A DNA stretch of 64,000 nt from contig JBAXTE010000019.1 of the NCBI GenBank assembly GCA_037130365.1, positions 1 through 64,000 of the forward strand, given 5' to 3'. Position numbers and translations under genes: made by a program. Below, one piece after another: positions 18,530 through 29,700 of the stretch (position 1 is the first letter of the stretch; every line of letters begins with the position of its first letter). The stretch comes from JBAXTE01 sp037130365. Lineage in GTDB: Bacteria; Bacteroidota; Bacteroidia; Bacteroidales; WCHB1-69. The notes beneath the pieces are model-generated. The model was not told where the DNA came from and made no database searches. It saw only the letters and a list, made by a program, of their open reading frames with translations.

Positions 18530-18646
18530 AAGTTAGTAAAATAGTTTTAGGTTTTTGTCTTGATTTATAATGGTGAAAACCATGTTTTTAAGCGATTTTA
18601 AATTCTAAAAATATTAGAAAATATATAAAGTACATTATGGGACACT
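18530..18646 (-). repeat. ~118-bp 3'-flank repeat, copy B
   Basis: This is the partner of 17431-17549, with roughly 75-80% identity by eye. It ends 3 bp from the stop of the exported-protein gene at 18650. Shared features are the terminal GGGACACT (plus strand), the AATTCTAAAAATATTAGAA hairpin and the AAGTTAGTAAAAT end. Confidence 0.65.
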
Positions 18647-18649
18647 ACC

Positions 18650-19135
18650 TTACCACCAGCCATCAACATGAAAAACTTTAGTTGGTCCACATTTAGTATG
18701 AGAATCATCAGCATATAATTTGCCAAATGCTTTTGGATAAATATCATTTATAAACTTCACCTGAAAACATGATGTCTTAAATAAATTATCTCTATATAAA
18801 ACCATAAACTTTTTAGTAGAATCGTTTTTTACCCATAATTCACAATATTGCCACTTTAAAGAATATTTTTTCTTTGATCGAACATATATATAACAACCAC
18901 TTTTGTTGAAAGATTCAGGAAATGAAGAATAAAAGACGCCACCATCTCTCCCATATTTCGATATTTTAAATTCATAACACTTCGTATTAATAAGAAATTG
19001 ATATGTTGTGTTGCTCTCAAAACCAAGTATGTGAACTTTTACAGTATCAAGATTTTTCGTTATTGTATCTTGTGAAAACAAGTCCAAGCAATAATTAGAC
19101 AACAACATTATTATAACTAATTTAAAATTATTCAT
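18650..19135 (-). CDS. Exported protein of unknown function
   Basis: A 161-residue protein with an N-terminal signal peptide (LVIIMLLSNYCLDLFSQ). The mature part is small and rich in aromatic residues and Lys. It has five cysteines, two in a CYIYVRSKKKYSLKWQYCELW stretch, and ends in VDGWW. I do not recognise a family. It lies 23 bp downstream of the lipoprotein gene at 19159, so the two are probably co-transcribed. Confidence 0.6.
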   Translation of the reverse strand: MNNFKLVIIMLLSNYCLDLFSQDTITKNLDTVKVHILGFESNTTYQFLINTKCYEFKISKYGRDGGVFYSSFPESFNKSGCYIYVRSKKKYSLKWQYCELWVKNDSTKKFMVLYRDNLFKTSCFQVKFINDIYPKAFGKLYADDSHTKCGPTKVFHVDGWW

Positions 19136-19158
19136 GATTATTTTTCATTTTGCTATTT

Positions 19159-19581
19159 TTAATCATTTCTTTTTACATACAATAATTTATCAAATCTGCC
19201 AGAATAAAAATCATTTGGAAATTCGAAATAGATTATATTATCACGAATTTCACCTAAGATCGTTTTACTCTGCAATGTGAATTGAATTTTAGCATTTATT
19301 TCATAATTCTCAGATCCAATTGATTTTTTACTAGATATTTCTTGAATTTTCCATGAACCTAATAAATTACCTTCTTTTCCTGAATAGTGTTTTAATTCAA
19401 AGGTTTTATCTCGCTTAATTGATAATATTTCATAAACATCTACAACTATTGAAGTATCTCTAACAACTCTTTTGTCAATTTCATATTCCCCATAAATAGG
19501 ACTTTCATCTATGTTTGTACATGATGTGATAGCAAACACAAATTGCAAAACAAATAGGAATAAGAGATTTTTAATTCTCAT
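19159..19581 (-). CDS. Small lipoprotein, lipocalin-like
   Basis: A 140-residue lipoprotein with Cys21 after a hydrophobic signal (..FAITSC). The mature part looks like a small beta-sheet protein of the kind annotated as lipocalin-like in Bacteroidota: IYGEYEIDKR, then KTFELKHYSGKEGNLLGSWKI and IYFEFPNDFYSGRF. The fold assignment is inference from the repeated strand pattern and the GSW motif. It is first in a likely two-gene unit with 18650-19135. Confidence 0.55.
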   Translation of the reverse strand: MRIKNLLFLFVLQFVFAITSCTNIDESPIYGEYEIDKRVVRDTSIVVDVYEILSIKRDKTFELKHYSGKEGNLLGSWKIQEISSKKSIGSENYEINAKIQFTLQSKTILGEIRDNIIYFEFPNDFYSGRFDKLLYVKRND

Positions 19582-19912
19582 TGGTTAAGGCATTTAAGTT
19601 GTAAAAATAATGAATAATAACATAACAATCAATTATTCAAAAATCTAAATTGATTTTTTTACAATTTCAATCATTAAAAAACCGAACCTGCTTTATACCA
19701 AATCTTGGTATAAAATAGCCCAAAGATATTTTATTTTTTAGATTGGCTTGCTTGCCACGCCTTAGTGTGTTGCCCAGCTTTATCGGGGTTTAATGTTCGA
19801 TGCTAATATGAATTATTGATTATCTCTTTTAGTAATTGGACTAATTTATATTAGCATACGGTATTATTTTGCAATGGTCTCCTGTTCATTATTCCTCTTT
19901 TAAGCAACCTGA
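19582..19912. other. Intergenic region with repeat and hairpin
   Basis: No gene was seen in this 331-bp region. It holds copy 1 of the 54-bp repeat (19693-19746) and a 15-bp-arm inverted repeat (19801-19815 / 19842-19856, one G-T mismatch, 26-nt loop). The hairpin lies 57 bp after the stop of the small membrane-protein gene and could be its terminator. Confidence 0.5.
19693..19746. repeat. 54-bp direct repeat, copy 1
   Basis: This segment is identical over all 54 bases to 20509-20562. It contains the palindrome ATACCAAATCTTGGTAT followed by an AT-rich stretch. The two copies bracket a 762-bp segment with one small gene. Confidence 0.85.
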
Positions 19913-20143
19913 TTAAGGAACCATATTGTTTTCCATATTTGGCGCTGCTTGCTTCCTTGGGGCAAAGGCAAAATCAACCGATGTGATATAATAGGTAATT
20001 GCCACCAACGTCAAAGCCATAAAAACCCAAAAGATCCATGAATGATGGATACGTCTCCATTTCCATTCCCCTTTATTCAAATGGTGGCCTGTGAAATGAT
20101 CTTGCCAGTCCTGGCGTGGTTGTTCCCGTTCAAGTTTGTTCAT
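19913..20143 (-). CDS. Small single-pass membrane protein, unknown function
   Basis: A 76-residue protein with a polar, Trp/His-rich N-terminus (DWQDHFTGHHLNKGEWKWRRIHHSW), one transmembrane segment (about residues 36-55) and a short tail with APRKQAA. Unlike most genes here it has a clear Shine-Dalgarno-like AAAGGAAA just upstream of the ATG, and its DNA is visibly richer in G+C than its neighbours. It lies between identical 54-bp repeats. Both facts hint at separate ancestry. The sequence character and the RBS make it likely to be real. Confidence 0.6.
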   Translation of the reverse strand: MNKLEREQPRQDWQDHFTGHHLNKGEWKWRRIHHSWIFWVFMALTLVAITYYITSVDFAFAPRKQAAPNMENNMVP

Positions 20144-20508
20144 GATTTTCCTTTCATTAATTTGTTATTAAAACTGGAGACTCTGTTTTATTGGTCGTAA
20201 AATCAACCACATAGTCTTGAACAAAGATGCGACATATTCTCCTTCATTTATTTACATAATTCAGAAAAGAAATTGCATGATTCACATATTAAGGATTTGA
20301 AAACTGATTGGATTTTGGATTTGGCTATACCTTAGAATATAACAATGTAAACACTTAATAGAAACATGCTTTTGGTGAAGCAATTATCAATTACACCTGA
20401 AATATCAGATCGCAAACGGAAAAATCATCCGTATCAATTTCAAAGTCGGAAAATAGTTAACTCCAACACTGTTTGCCACGTATTCCGAAGAATCACCCGA
20501 AGTGTGTG

Positions 20509-20562
20509 TTATACCAAATCTTGGTATAAAATAGCCCAAAGATATTTTATTTTTTAGATTGG
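20509..20562. repeat. 54-bp direct repeat, copy 2
   Basis: Identical to 19693-19746 and in the same orientation, including the ATACCAAATCTTGGTAT palindrome. Confidence 0.85.
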
Positions 20563-20678
20563 TTTAATGCCGCTCGTAGATATAAATAGTACGCTGAGCG
20601 TAAGAGAAGTGGACTATATTATAACTAGAAGCGGTATTACATAAACCGTAGCGGTAATACATAAACAGAACCGATCTT

Positions 20679-20733
20679 TACCCATTCTAGTTAGTATTAC
20701 ATTCAAAAAATGTTTTTTAAACTAGAATGGGTA
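20679..20733 (-). terminator. Hairpin downstream of the 3477-residue adhesin gene
   Basis: Perfect 14-bp arms TACCCATTCTAGTT (20679-20692) and AACTAGAATGGGTA (20720-20733) with a 27-nt loop. It starts 31 bp after the minus-strand stop. No strong T-run follows, so its role as terminator is likely but not certain. Confidence 0.5.
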
Positions 20734-20763
20734 TAAGATTCTGTTAACTTAAGTGCTTATCAA

Positions 20764-23700
20764 TCAATTTCTAACAAGTCTAAACTGATGAACAACCCCG
20801 TTTAATTCGGTTAATCGAAGCAGATAGATTCCTGGTGCTAGAAAATTCAAGTCTAATTCGGTGCTGTTTACAATATTCTTTGATTCTGAATAAACTCGTC
20901 CACCTTTTCCGTTGAATAGTTCGATTTGTGTTTCGTTTGGCAAAGAGCCAATTATCGAAATCTTTTCCTTAAATGGATTAGGGACTACTCTTAGAGCCAT
21001 TGATTCATTTTTGCAACTCAGTGGCACTGGATTATAAGTGTGAATTACTCCATTAAAATCTACTTGTTTTAATCGATAATAAACAAGTCCCTCTGGTTTT
21101 TGAGTATCTAAATACGAATATTCTAGAATCTCTGAACTATTCCCAGCACCTTGAATTTGAGCTATCGATTGATAATCAACACCATTTTCACTTCGTTCAA
21201 GAACAAAGAAGTTATTATTGATTTCACTTGCCGTGATCCATCGAATAAACGCATTTTTGCCCAAACATTCTGGTTTAAAAGTCATCAATTCAATGGGTAA
21301 TATTGAGGTGTTATTGGTTCCGCCATGAATCCATTCTTCACTAAATCCAGGGACTGTAATCTGAACATAATTTGCGCCCATGTCTACTCCCGTTGAGGGG
21401 GTGTAAACCGTAAAACAAGCTCCACAGGTTGTGTCGTTATTCGAATAATCGTTATCTTCATTTACACCAGAATAACGAGTAACTTTTAAATTACTTAAAT
21501 CGTTAACATCATCTTCCACATTTACATTTAACTTCGAATTGGTAATTAACTCATTAAGCTCTTCGTCGGTAAAATATAACCTCAAGGTTACTGGTGAAGT
21601 AGGCGTATTTTGGGATGTAATCTTAAAATGTCGCTTCAAATAATAAGTTTGGTGATAAACATTTGTAGTTGCTTCCACATAAGAAGTTGCAGTAATTTCT
21701 CCCAAGTTGCTTGTATTATCATCAATAGACAAAATTACATGATTTGTAGCATCTGTAACATGCCACCAACTGTTAATTCCTTTTACAATGCAAGTTCCCG
21801 AAGATGCACCACCAGTTATTTCTGTTGGAGCTATTTGAGTTGAGTAAGAACTATCTGGCGACCAACAACCATTATTATCGCGCAATCTAAAGATTTTGGT
21901 TTGTCCAAAGGATACTTCAAAGACATTAGAATCTTGAGAAATTAATGGCAATTGTTGCTCAAATAAATTATAAACTCCCGACCCACTTCCACCAATCAAT
22001 TCAACACTACGACCAGTGTTTATACAGCGAGCTTTTATTGTAATTGACGGATTATTATTCACAGTGATAGTTCCACTAATTTCAGCAGTAGGGCAAAGTC
22101 CAGAAGTGGTTATGGTGTAAGGAAAACTTCCAGCAACACTTGGCGAGCCTGTGATAGTATAATTACCTCCACTGTATGATCCTGTTACTCCAGATGGAAA
22201 ACTTCCTATTGTAATTGACGCTCCTGTACTAGAGCCTCCCACTGCTAATACAATATTTGGAATCGCAATGCCATTACATACTGTTGGACTTTGAGTACCA
22301 GAACTCAAAGAAATAGATTGTTGTTGTGTAGCAACCGTTACCGATGCTTCCACCGCAGTTCCACAATCGCCAGTAACTCGAGCATAATATGTTCCCGGGC
22401 CAAAGGTTTTGGTTGTTCCAGTTCCTAAATTTGTTCCAGTTCCACCAGTTGCCGACCACCAAGTTACCACAGCGTTTGTTCCAGTAACACCATTTGCAGT
22501 GACTGTTGTTGTAGAAGCCGCACATATTGGACTTTCAGTTGCAGTTGCTGAGGTTATTCCGACATTTATTTTTGATACAACCGTTACCGATGCTTCCACC
22601 GCAGTTCCACAATCGCCAGTAACTCGAGCATAATATGTTCCCGGACCAAAGGTTTTAGTTGTTCCTGTTCCTAAATTTGTTCCAGTTCCACCCGTTGCCG
22701 ACCACCAAGTTACCACAGCGTTTGTTCCAGTAACACCATTTGCAGTTACCGTTGTTGTAGAAGCAGCGCAAATTGGACTTGCATCAGCAGTTGCAGATGT
22801 TATTCCGACATTTATTTTTGATACAACCGTTACCGATGTTTCAACTGCAGAACCGCAATCTCCCGTTACTCGAGCATAATATGTTCCCGGACCAAAGGTT
22901 TTGGTAGTTCCAGTTCCTAAATTAGTTCCAGTTCCACCCGTTGCCGACCACCAAGTTACCACAGCATTTGTTCCAACAACTCCATTTGCAGTTACCGTTG
23001 TAGTGGAAGCAGCGCAAATTGGACTTGCATCAGCAGTTGCAGATGTTATTCCAACATTTATTTTTGATGCAACCGTTACCGATGCTTCCACCGCAGTTCC
23101 ACAATCGCCCGTTACTTGAGCATAATATGTTCCCGGACCAACGGTTTTGGTTGTTCCAGATCCTAAATTTATTCCAGTTCCACCTGATCCGGTATACCAA
23201 GTTACCACAGCATTTGTTCCAACAACTCCATTTGCAGTTACCGTTGTAGTGGAAGCAGTACAAATTGGGCTTGCATCAGCAGTTGCAGATGTTATCCCAA
23301 CATTTATTTTTGATACAACCGTTACCGATGCTTCCACCGCAGTTCCACAATCGCCAGTAACTCGAGCATAATATGTTCCCGGACCAAAGGTTTTAGTTGT
23401 TCCTGTTCCTAAATTTGTTCCAGTTCCACCCGTTGCCGACCACCAAGTTACCACAGCGTTTGTTCCAGTAACACCATTTGCAGTTACCGTTGTTGTAGAA
23501 GCAGCGCAAATTGGACTTGCATCAGCAGTTGCAGATGTTATTCCGACATTTATTTTTGATACAACCGTTACCGATGTTTCAACTGCAGAACCGCAATCTC
23601 CCGTTACTCGAGCATAATATGTTCCCGGACCAAAGGTTTTGGTAGTTCCAGTTCCTAAATTAGTTCCAGTTCCACCCGTTGCCGACCACCAAGTTACCAC

Positions 23701-26700
23701 AGCGTTTGTTCCAGTAACACCATTTGCAGTTACCGTTGTTGTAGAAGCAGCGCAAATTGGACTTGCATCAGCAGTTGCAGATGTTATTCCAACATTTATT
23801 TTTGATGCAACCGTTACCGATGCTTCCACCGCAGTTCCACAATCGCCCGTTACTTGAGCATAATATGTTCCCGGACCAACGGTTTTGGTTGTTCCAGATC
23901 CTAAATTTATTCCAGTTCCACCTGATCCGGTATACCAAGTTACCACAGCATTTGTTCCAACAACTCCATTTGCAGTTACCGTTGTAGTGGAAGCAGCACA
24001 AATTGGGCTTGTTGTAGCAGTTGCAGAGGTTATTCCAACATCATTTTTTACAGTTACTAATGTTGAAGCAGAGCTGACTAGCGAGCCACATGTGTATGAA
24101 AACGTTATTGTTGAAGTGCCAGATGAAATACCAGTAACTATACCAGTTGAAGGATCTACTGTAGCAACATCCGTGTTACTACTCGACCAACTTCCAGCAG
24201 TGACATCAGGGTATCTAACAATTACAATACCTGAACCACCATTTCCACCTGTGCCACTACCACCGCCGCAACCGCCGCCGCCGCCGCCGCCCGAATTTGC
24301 AGTTCCTGCTATGCCGTTTGGATAGGCTCCAGAGCCACCGCCTCCAATGCCACCAATGCCATGGGTTCCATTACTCCATGTACCACCGCCACCACCGCCA
24401 GCATAATATATATTGCTTCCAGTAAAATTATATGGAAATCCTACACCACCATTTCCAGAAATACTTGAAGATATTGGAGGATTTCCATAAGAACCCGCAC
24501 CACCACCACCAGCACTTGCATAAGGAGATGATTTTGTAGAAGATACTGTACCACCAGCATATCCTTGATTAACTGTGCCTAAACCTCCATTTGTATTTAC
24601 GGTACTAGTAGATCCACCACCACCACCAGATCCGCCGGAGTTTGCGCTAGTTAGGGCATCATTTGTGCCACCAGCACCACCACCAATCGCTGTCAATGCA
24701 GAAAACTGGCTATTTTCGCCGTTTGTTCGAATAGCACCACCAAGCAAGGCACTACCACCTGTGCCACCATTTCCAATTATTACAGATGCGCTTCCAGCGG
24801 ATAATGCATAATTTGAGTTATAAAGTATTCCGCCAGATCCACCGCCACCAGAAGCACCGCCACCGCCGCCAGCAACAACTAATACTTCATAATTATTTAG
24901 TACTGGTGTGATGAAACTCCCAGAAGAAGTATAGGAATGAATACGATAGCTATTAGAAGAAGTTATTGTGCCACCAGTTGGAAATGAAGTACTTAATGTC
25001 GTTGTTCCGTTTTTACATATAGAAGTTGTTCCAGTAATAGGAGCCATGGTATAGGAAGATTTAACAGTGATAGCTCTAGAGACAGAAGTTGGACACCCGT
25101 TCACAGTTATGGTATAAATGATATTAGCTGTACCTCCAGCAACACCTGAAACAACACCTGAAGAAGGATCAACAGTTGCAACGGATGTGTTACTACTTGA
25201 CCAAGTACCAGGAGTAATATTTGGGTATCTAATAACAACAATACCAGAACCTCCACTACCACCACCTGTTCCAGATTGGTAATAACCGCCACCGCCACCG
25301 CCACCACCAGTATTTGGCGTGCCAGATTGAGCTAAATTTGGAGCTCCTGAACCCCCATTGCCACCACCACCAAGACCACCAAGGCTAGCAGGATTAGCAT
25401 CGCAAACGCCACCGCCGCCACCACCGCCATAATAGGTGTTAACACCACTTATGCTATATTGTAATCCAATTCCTCCGTATCTTGTTTCTAAAGTTGTATT
25501 GGAGCCAGCTGCACCGCCTGCGCCGCCGCCGCCTGCACCACCCCAACAAGAAGTGTTAACAATTGTACCACCGCTATAACCCTGATTTGCAGTTCCTGAA
25601 CCTGGACTATTTATTGTGATGTCATTACCACTATAATAACCAGCTCCTCCACCAGAACCTCCGCTATTTGCAATTCTACTTCCAGTTGGTTTTCCACTAA
25701 AACCATAACCACCACCTATAGCAGTGTAAGTTCCAAAAGAAGAATTGTCTCCATTTGTGTTATTCACAGACCCATCATCACTTTTTCTGCCACCTATTCC
25801 GCCAGTGCCAACAGTTACTGAATATGAAGCACCTGAACTTATTGCGTAGGTTGAATAAATGACACCACCGCCACCGCCGCCACCAGCAGTAGAACCACCG
25901 CCGCCGCCACCACCAGCAACAACTAATAATTCTACCTTATCATAACTAAATCCAGTAGGAACTTCAAACGTAGAACTTCCAATGCCAGTATATGTATGTG
26001 TCCTATAACCACCTAATGTACCTATACTTCCGCCGGTAGGCATCGGAATGTTGCTACTAAATGTTGTAGTTGTGCCAACACAGATTGAGCTTTCACCAGC
26101 AATTACTGGAGTTGTTGTTAAAGTGTTTATTGTAACCGTAGTTCCAGCGCACGCAGTTGTTGAACAAGTTCCAGTTCTTCTTACAAAATATGAAGTGGTA
26201 GATGTTAATCCGCTAATATCCAGTGTGCTAGATGTGCTTAAAACACTTCCTAAGCCACATCCGTCAGCATACCACTGATATGAGGCTCCAGATCCATTAG
26301 ATCCGCCCACAGAAGTTAATGTAGTTGAACCCCCAGAGCATATTGTAGTTGTTCCAGAGATACTTGTTGGAGATACAGATGATGTGTTAACTGTAATTTC
26401 CTTAGACGTTTGGGTTGCACATCCATTAACTGTAATTGTATATATAATACTTGCAGTTCCTCCTGCTACTCCAGTAACAACACCAGTAGAAGGCTCAACT
26501 GTTGCAACTAAATTATTACTACTCGACCATGAACCAGCGGGAACATCTGGATATCTGACAATGACTATTCCTGAACCTCCATTACCACCTGAATTACTTG
26601 GAAGACCTCCACCGCCTCCACCGCCTCCAGTGTTTGCTGTGGCATTATTGCTATTTCCATTGGCACCACCACCAAGTCCACCTCGACCCCAATTTATACC

Positions 26701-29700
26701 ATTATCATCTGATGATCCACCACCACCAGCATAGTATGTTGGTGTTCCACTAATACTAAATTGTAATCCATTTCCACCGTATCCATATGTGGTTGAGTTG
26801 GAGCTCCAACCACTACTTGTTCCATTTCCTCCAGCTTGACCAGCTCCACCGCCACCAGAGGCCCCACTATATAAATTTATATTAGAAGTATTATTTGCTG
26901 AAGCTCCACCAGCAAACCCTTGCCCAATAGTTGCAGTTCCGCCACCGCCAGATACATTTGACGTAGCACCGCCACCAGAGCCACCAGAACCACCAACGCC
27001 AGTCGACCAATTTCCACCGCCGCCACCGCCAATAGCGGTTAAACTTCCGAAGATAGAATTTCCACCACTTAGAGCTGTTCCACCTCCACCAGAAGTAGAG
27101 CCTAAACCACCAGCACCTACAGATACTGGAATTGAACTTGGAGAAACAGTGAGGGTGTTATAAATTAAGCCGCCACCGCCGCCACCGCCACCAACGTCCC
27201 AACCACCGCCACCGCCGCCTGCAACAACTAATACCTCTACTTTGTTAAAACTAAATCCAGTTGGAATCTCAAAACTTGAACTTCCTACACCAGTATAAGT
27301 ATGTATTCTATATCCACCAGAAGTTGCGATACTGCCACCTGTAGGTTGAGGTGTACTAACAGTTAACGGGATACTAGACCCAACACAAACAGAACTTAAC
27401 CCTGAAACAGAAGGTGCATTTGACAATGAATTAACAGTTACAGTAGTTCCAGCACATGCCGTTGTTGCACATGTACCTGTTCTTCTTACAAAATACGAAG
27501 TTGTTGAGGCTAAATTGTTAATAGTTAGTGAATTAGAAGTACTAAGTGCACTTCCTGACCCACATGCATCCGCATACCACTGATATGATGCGCCTGTTCC
27601 GTCAGTACCACCTACTGCTGTTAAAACAGTTGATCCACCAGAACAAATAGAAGTTGTACCAGAAATACTAACTGGTGGAGTTGATGAAGTTGAAGTTGAA
27701 GCATTACCACTTGAAGACCAAGCGCTTACATTTCCAACATTATCTTTTGAACGGACTCTAATAAATACACTTTTATCGCAAACCCATGTTCCACTGTTTG
27801 ATGTACTTCCTGTAAACCAAGTGTTCCAGACAGAATTATCATAGCTCCATTCCCATTCATAACCACTTCCATTAACGCCAGATTCACCATCAGATGAGCC
27901 ACTGGTAGTCCAAGTTTGAGAGTTTAAACCCCCATTTCCTGTTGTAGGAGTTCCAGGTGTTGAAGGTAAAGTATTATCTAACCACAGATCAAGTCCACTA
28001 TCAGTATATCCTACTCCTTGACCCATTTGATCATACATATATACAGTTATATGATATCTGGTACTTGCTCCTGACCCAGCAACTATTTGCCATTTTCCAT
28101 TTACATCTACATTACAATTGCCCGTAGAAACACATTGAGAATTTTGAATATCTAATAGGGAATTATCTACAAGTCCATCAACAAAACTTGTAAAATATCC
28201 ATTTTGAGCCACACCATTTGGATTTGCGTAAGATTTTATATTTGGCAATGACCAACTACCGAATAAATTATTTGGTTGTTGCGTTAATTCAAGGTATTGA
28301 GTACTTGATGAACAATTGTCTGAATGTTGAATGTTAATGTAAGAAGTACCCCCGTTTTTTACAAAGTAATTGGTTCCACTCACATAATTTGCATTGCTAA
28401 CAGATGTGCCAATATATGTAGGACTTGTAGGATCAATATCAATATATGAAGTAATATCTGCTCCCACACAACTTCCATTTGCTGGAGCACAAGTAATATT
28501 TCCCCTTGTGGATCCAAATGTAACTGAAATACTTGTCGTTCCTTGACCTGAATTTATTGAAGCTCCAGATGGTACAGTCCAAGTGTAACCTGTAGCATTT
28601 GAGACTCCACTAACAGTATAAGTATTGGTGGAATATGGGCAAGGAGTTGAATTTCCTGAAATGCTTCCGCCAGAAGGATATGGTGTGACATAAGTTGACA
28701 CTGGAGATGAATAAGAAGTGCAATTACCGATACTAACTACTCCTCTTACATAAAGAGTGTTTCCAGGATTTCCTGATGTCCATACATAAGGATTTGTTCC
28801 ACCCCAATCAGTCCAACCTCCACTCGTACTATTCCATTGATATTGAAATCTGATAAAAGTGCCATTATAACCAGAAAGTGTATAAGTTACGTTTGATCCA
28901 TTGCAAATTGAAGCTGGAACTCCTGTTATTGTACCAGCATTACTTCCAGTTGCTGACGAAAAATTTGTCTCCCAATTTGTCCATCCATAGGCATTCCCAC
29001 AAGCGTCGGTGGTGTACATTGAGACATCGTTTTCTGCTAGTTGTGGGAAATTTGTGTTGGGGCGAATTGTAAATACAACGGTCCTTTGAATGCCACTCAA
29101 TGAAGTACTGCAATTTATTAATGTTGAGGTGTTCTGACCATAACCTCCATCGTATTTTGATGCATATCCTCCACCAGATGCTACAACATGATCTCCTGCA
29201 TAAACATAGCTACTTGGATGCCATGAAAAATATCCTCCATGTTGACCAGCATTTGCACCTTGATAATTAATCAGTGCCATAATTCCATACGCCCCTCCAA
29301 AGCCACTTGGATCACTAGAAACCATGGTAATCGTATAATCATGAGAACCATCTGTTGTCCAACAATTGCTATTTACAGTTACATTGTCATGAGAAGGAGG
29401 GGTAGCGTCAATTATTGATATTTGGGTATTGATGTTTCCAGTGTAACTACTAAATCCCTCAGAAACAACATAATATGTTCCAGCTGCTAGCGATGTAGAA
29501 ATAAAAGATTCATTATTCGCACAATTTGAATTATCATCATCATTAATTGTTATTACATTACCGGCATTGTCTAGTAACGATAAGTATGTATCAAAACCAC
29601 TTCCACATGTTTTAATCTGAACTGTTTGTGTAGAACTTAATGTGAATTTATAAAAAATATCTCCAGAAGCTTGACCATAATCATTTGCAAAACTTCCATT

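Larger units (their letters stand above)
20144..20763. other. 620-bp gene-free region
   Basis: It contains copy 2 of the 54-bp repeat (20509-20562), a 20-bp-period tandem pair GCGGTATTACATAAAC / GCGGTAATACATAAAC (20631-20646, 20651-20666), and the inverted repeat at 20679-20733. The short open frame at 20366-20557 has no protein-like character. Probable promoter for the small gene at 19913-20143 lies at the left end; no clear motif was seen. Confidence 0.5.

Noticed and set aside
20366..20557. 63-codon plus-strand open frame
   Set aside because: Runs through the 54-bp repeat and has no protein-like features.
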